64,000 nt of DNA from Lingula anatina (taxonomy: Eukaryota > Brachiopoda > Lingulata > Lingulida > Lingulidae), in assembly GCF_001039355.2 (NCBI RefSeq), contig NW_019775863.1, positions 56,581-120,580 of the forward strand. The letters run 5' to 3'. The notes beneath the pieces are model-generated. The model made no database searches. It was not told the origin of the DNA and saw only the letters and a program-made list of their open reading frames with translations. The position numbers and the translations under genes were made by a program. Position 1 is the stretch's first letter. Each line of letters begins with the position of its first letter. Below, in pieces: positions 63,975 to 64,000 of this stretch.

Positions 63975-64000
63975 CTGTTTATGTATTTTCTTTCTGATTC

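Larger units (their letters stand above)
61524..64000. other. FAM20B intron 1 (runs off the right edge)
   Basis: No further FAM20B exon found. Holds a CT tract (62052-62082), the nested TIR elements and a TA microsatellite. Confidence 0.65.

Overview
The window is AT-rich, intron-rich animal DNA. It has short spliced exons with GT-AG borders, long introns, many microsatellites and DNA-transposon remnants. No species could be named. The high allelic divergence and mixed repeats suggest a very heterozygous invertebrate, perhaps marine. No bacterial, organellar or CRISPR features were seen.

The main gene lies on the minus strand. It is an SLO2-type (KCNT, Slack/Slick) Na+-activated K+ channel, read here as 23 coding exons from the ATG at 58704 down to 9094. 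The exons join in phase to 917 codons: S1-S6, a TVGFGD filter, RCK1 and much of RCK2. The last C-terminal exons should lie beyond the left edge. On the plus strand at 61142 is the first coding exon of FAM20B (glycosaminoglycan xylosylkinase), head-to-head with SLO2 and about 2.4 kb away. Its remaining exons run off the right edge.

Eight single N's mark contig joins at 10699, 17915, 25821, 29596, 34236, 46943, 52025 and 57676, giving contigs C1 to C9. Sequence on either side of most joins is repeated almost exactly: 17265-17706 = 17917-18358; 23391-25820 = 25822-28212; 28217-29595 = 34237-35608; 38023-46942 = 46944-56276. The simplest reading is that overlapping or allelic contig ends were laid side by side instead of merged. 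SLO2 exon 11 and exons 4 and 5 therefore appear twice, and intron 1 is inflated.

Contig C5 (29597-34235) carries four in-phase exons of an unrelated, unconventional-myosin-like protein. It sits between two contigs whose ends match each other, so it is probably misplaced. Contig C8 ends in an 805-bp arm that is the reverse complement of the other haplotype, an artefactual palindrome that turned around at a long-TIR element.

The mobile DNA is informative. There is a 546-557 bp Harbinger-like MITE with 3-bp target duplications (two copies, one nested in another TIR element). A Helitron-like 3' end has an intact empty site in the duplicate contig. A dispersed ~145-bp repeat is present on one haplotype and absent from the other. 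Small structures near splice sites (a triplicated branch-point unit, a duplicated 5' splice site, an in-frame G/C-rich minisatellite and a 34-bp intronic copy of S1 coding sequence) are the most interesting candidates for biology rather than assembly.
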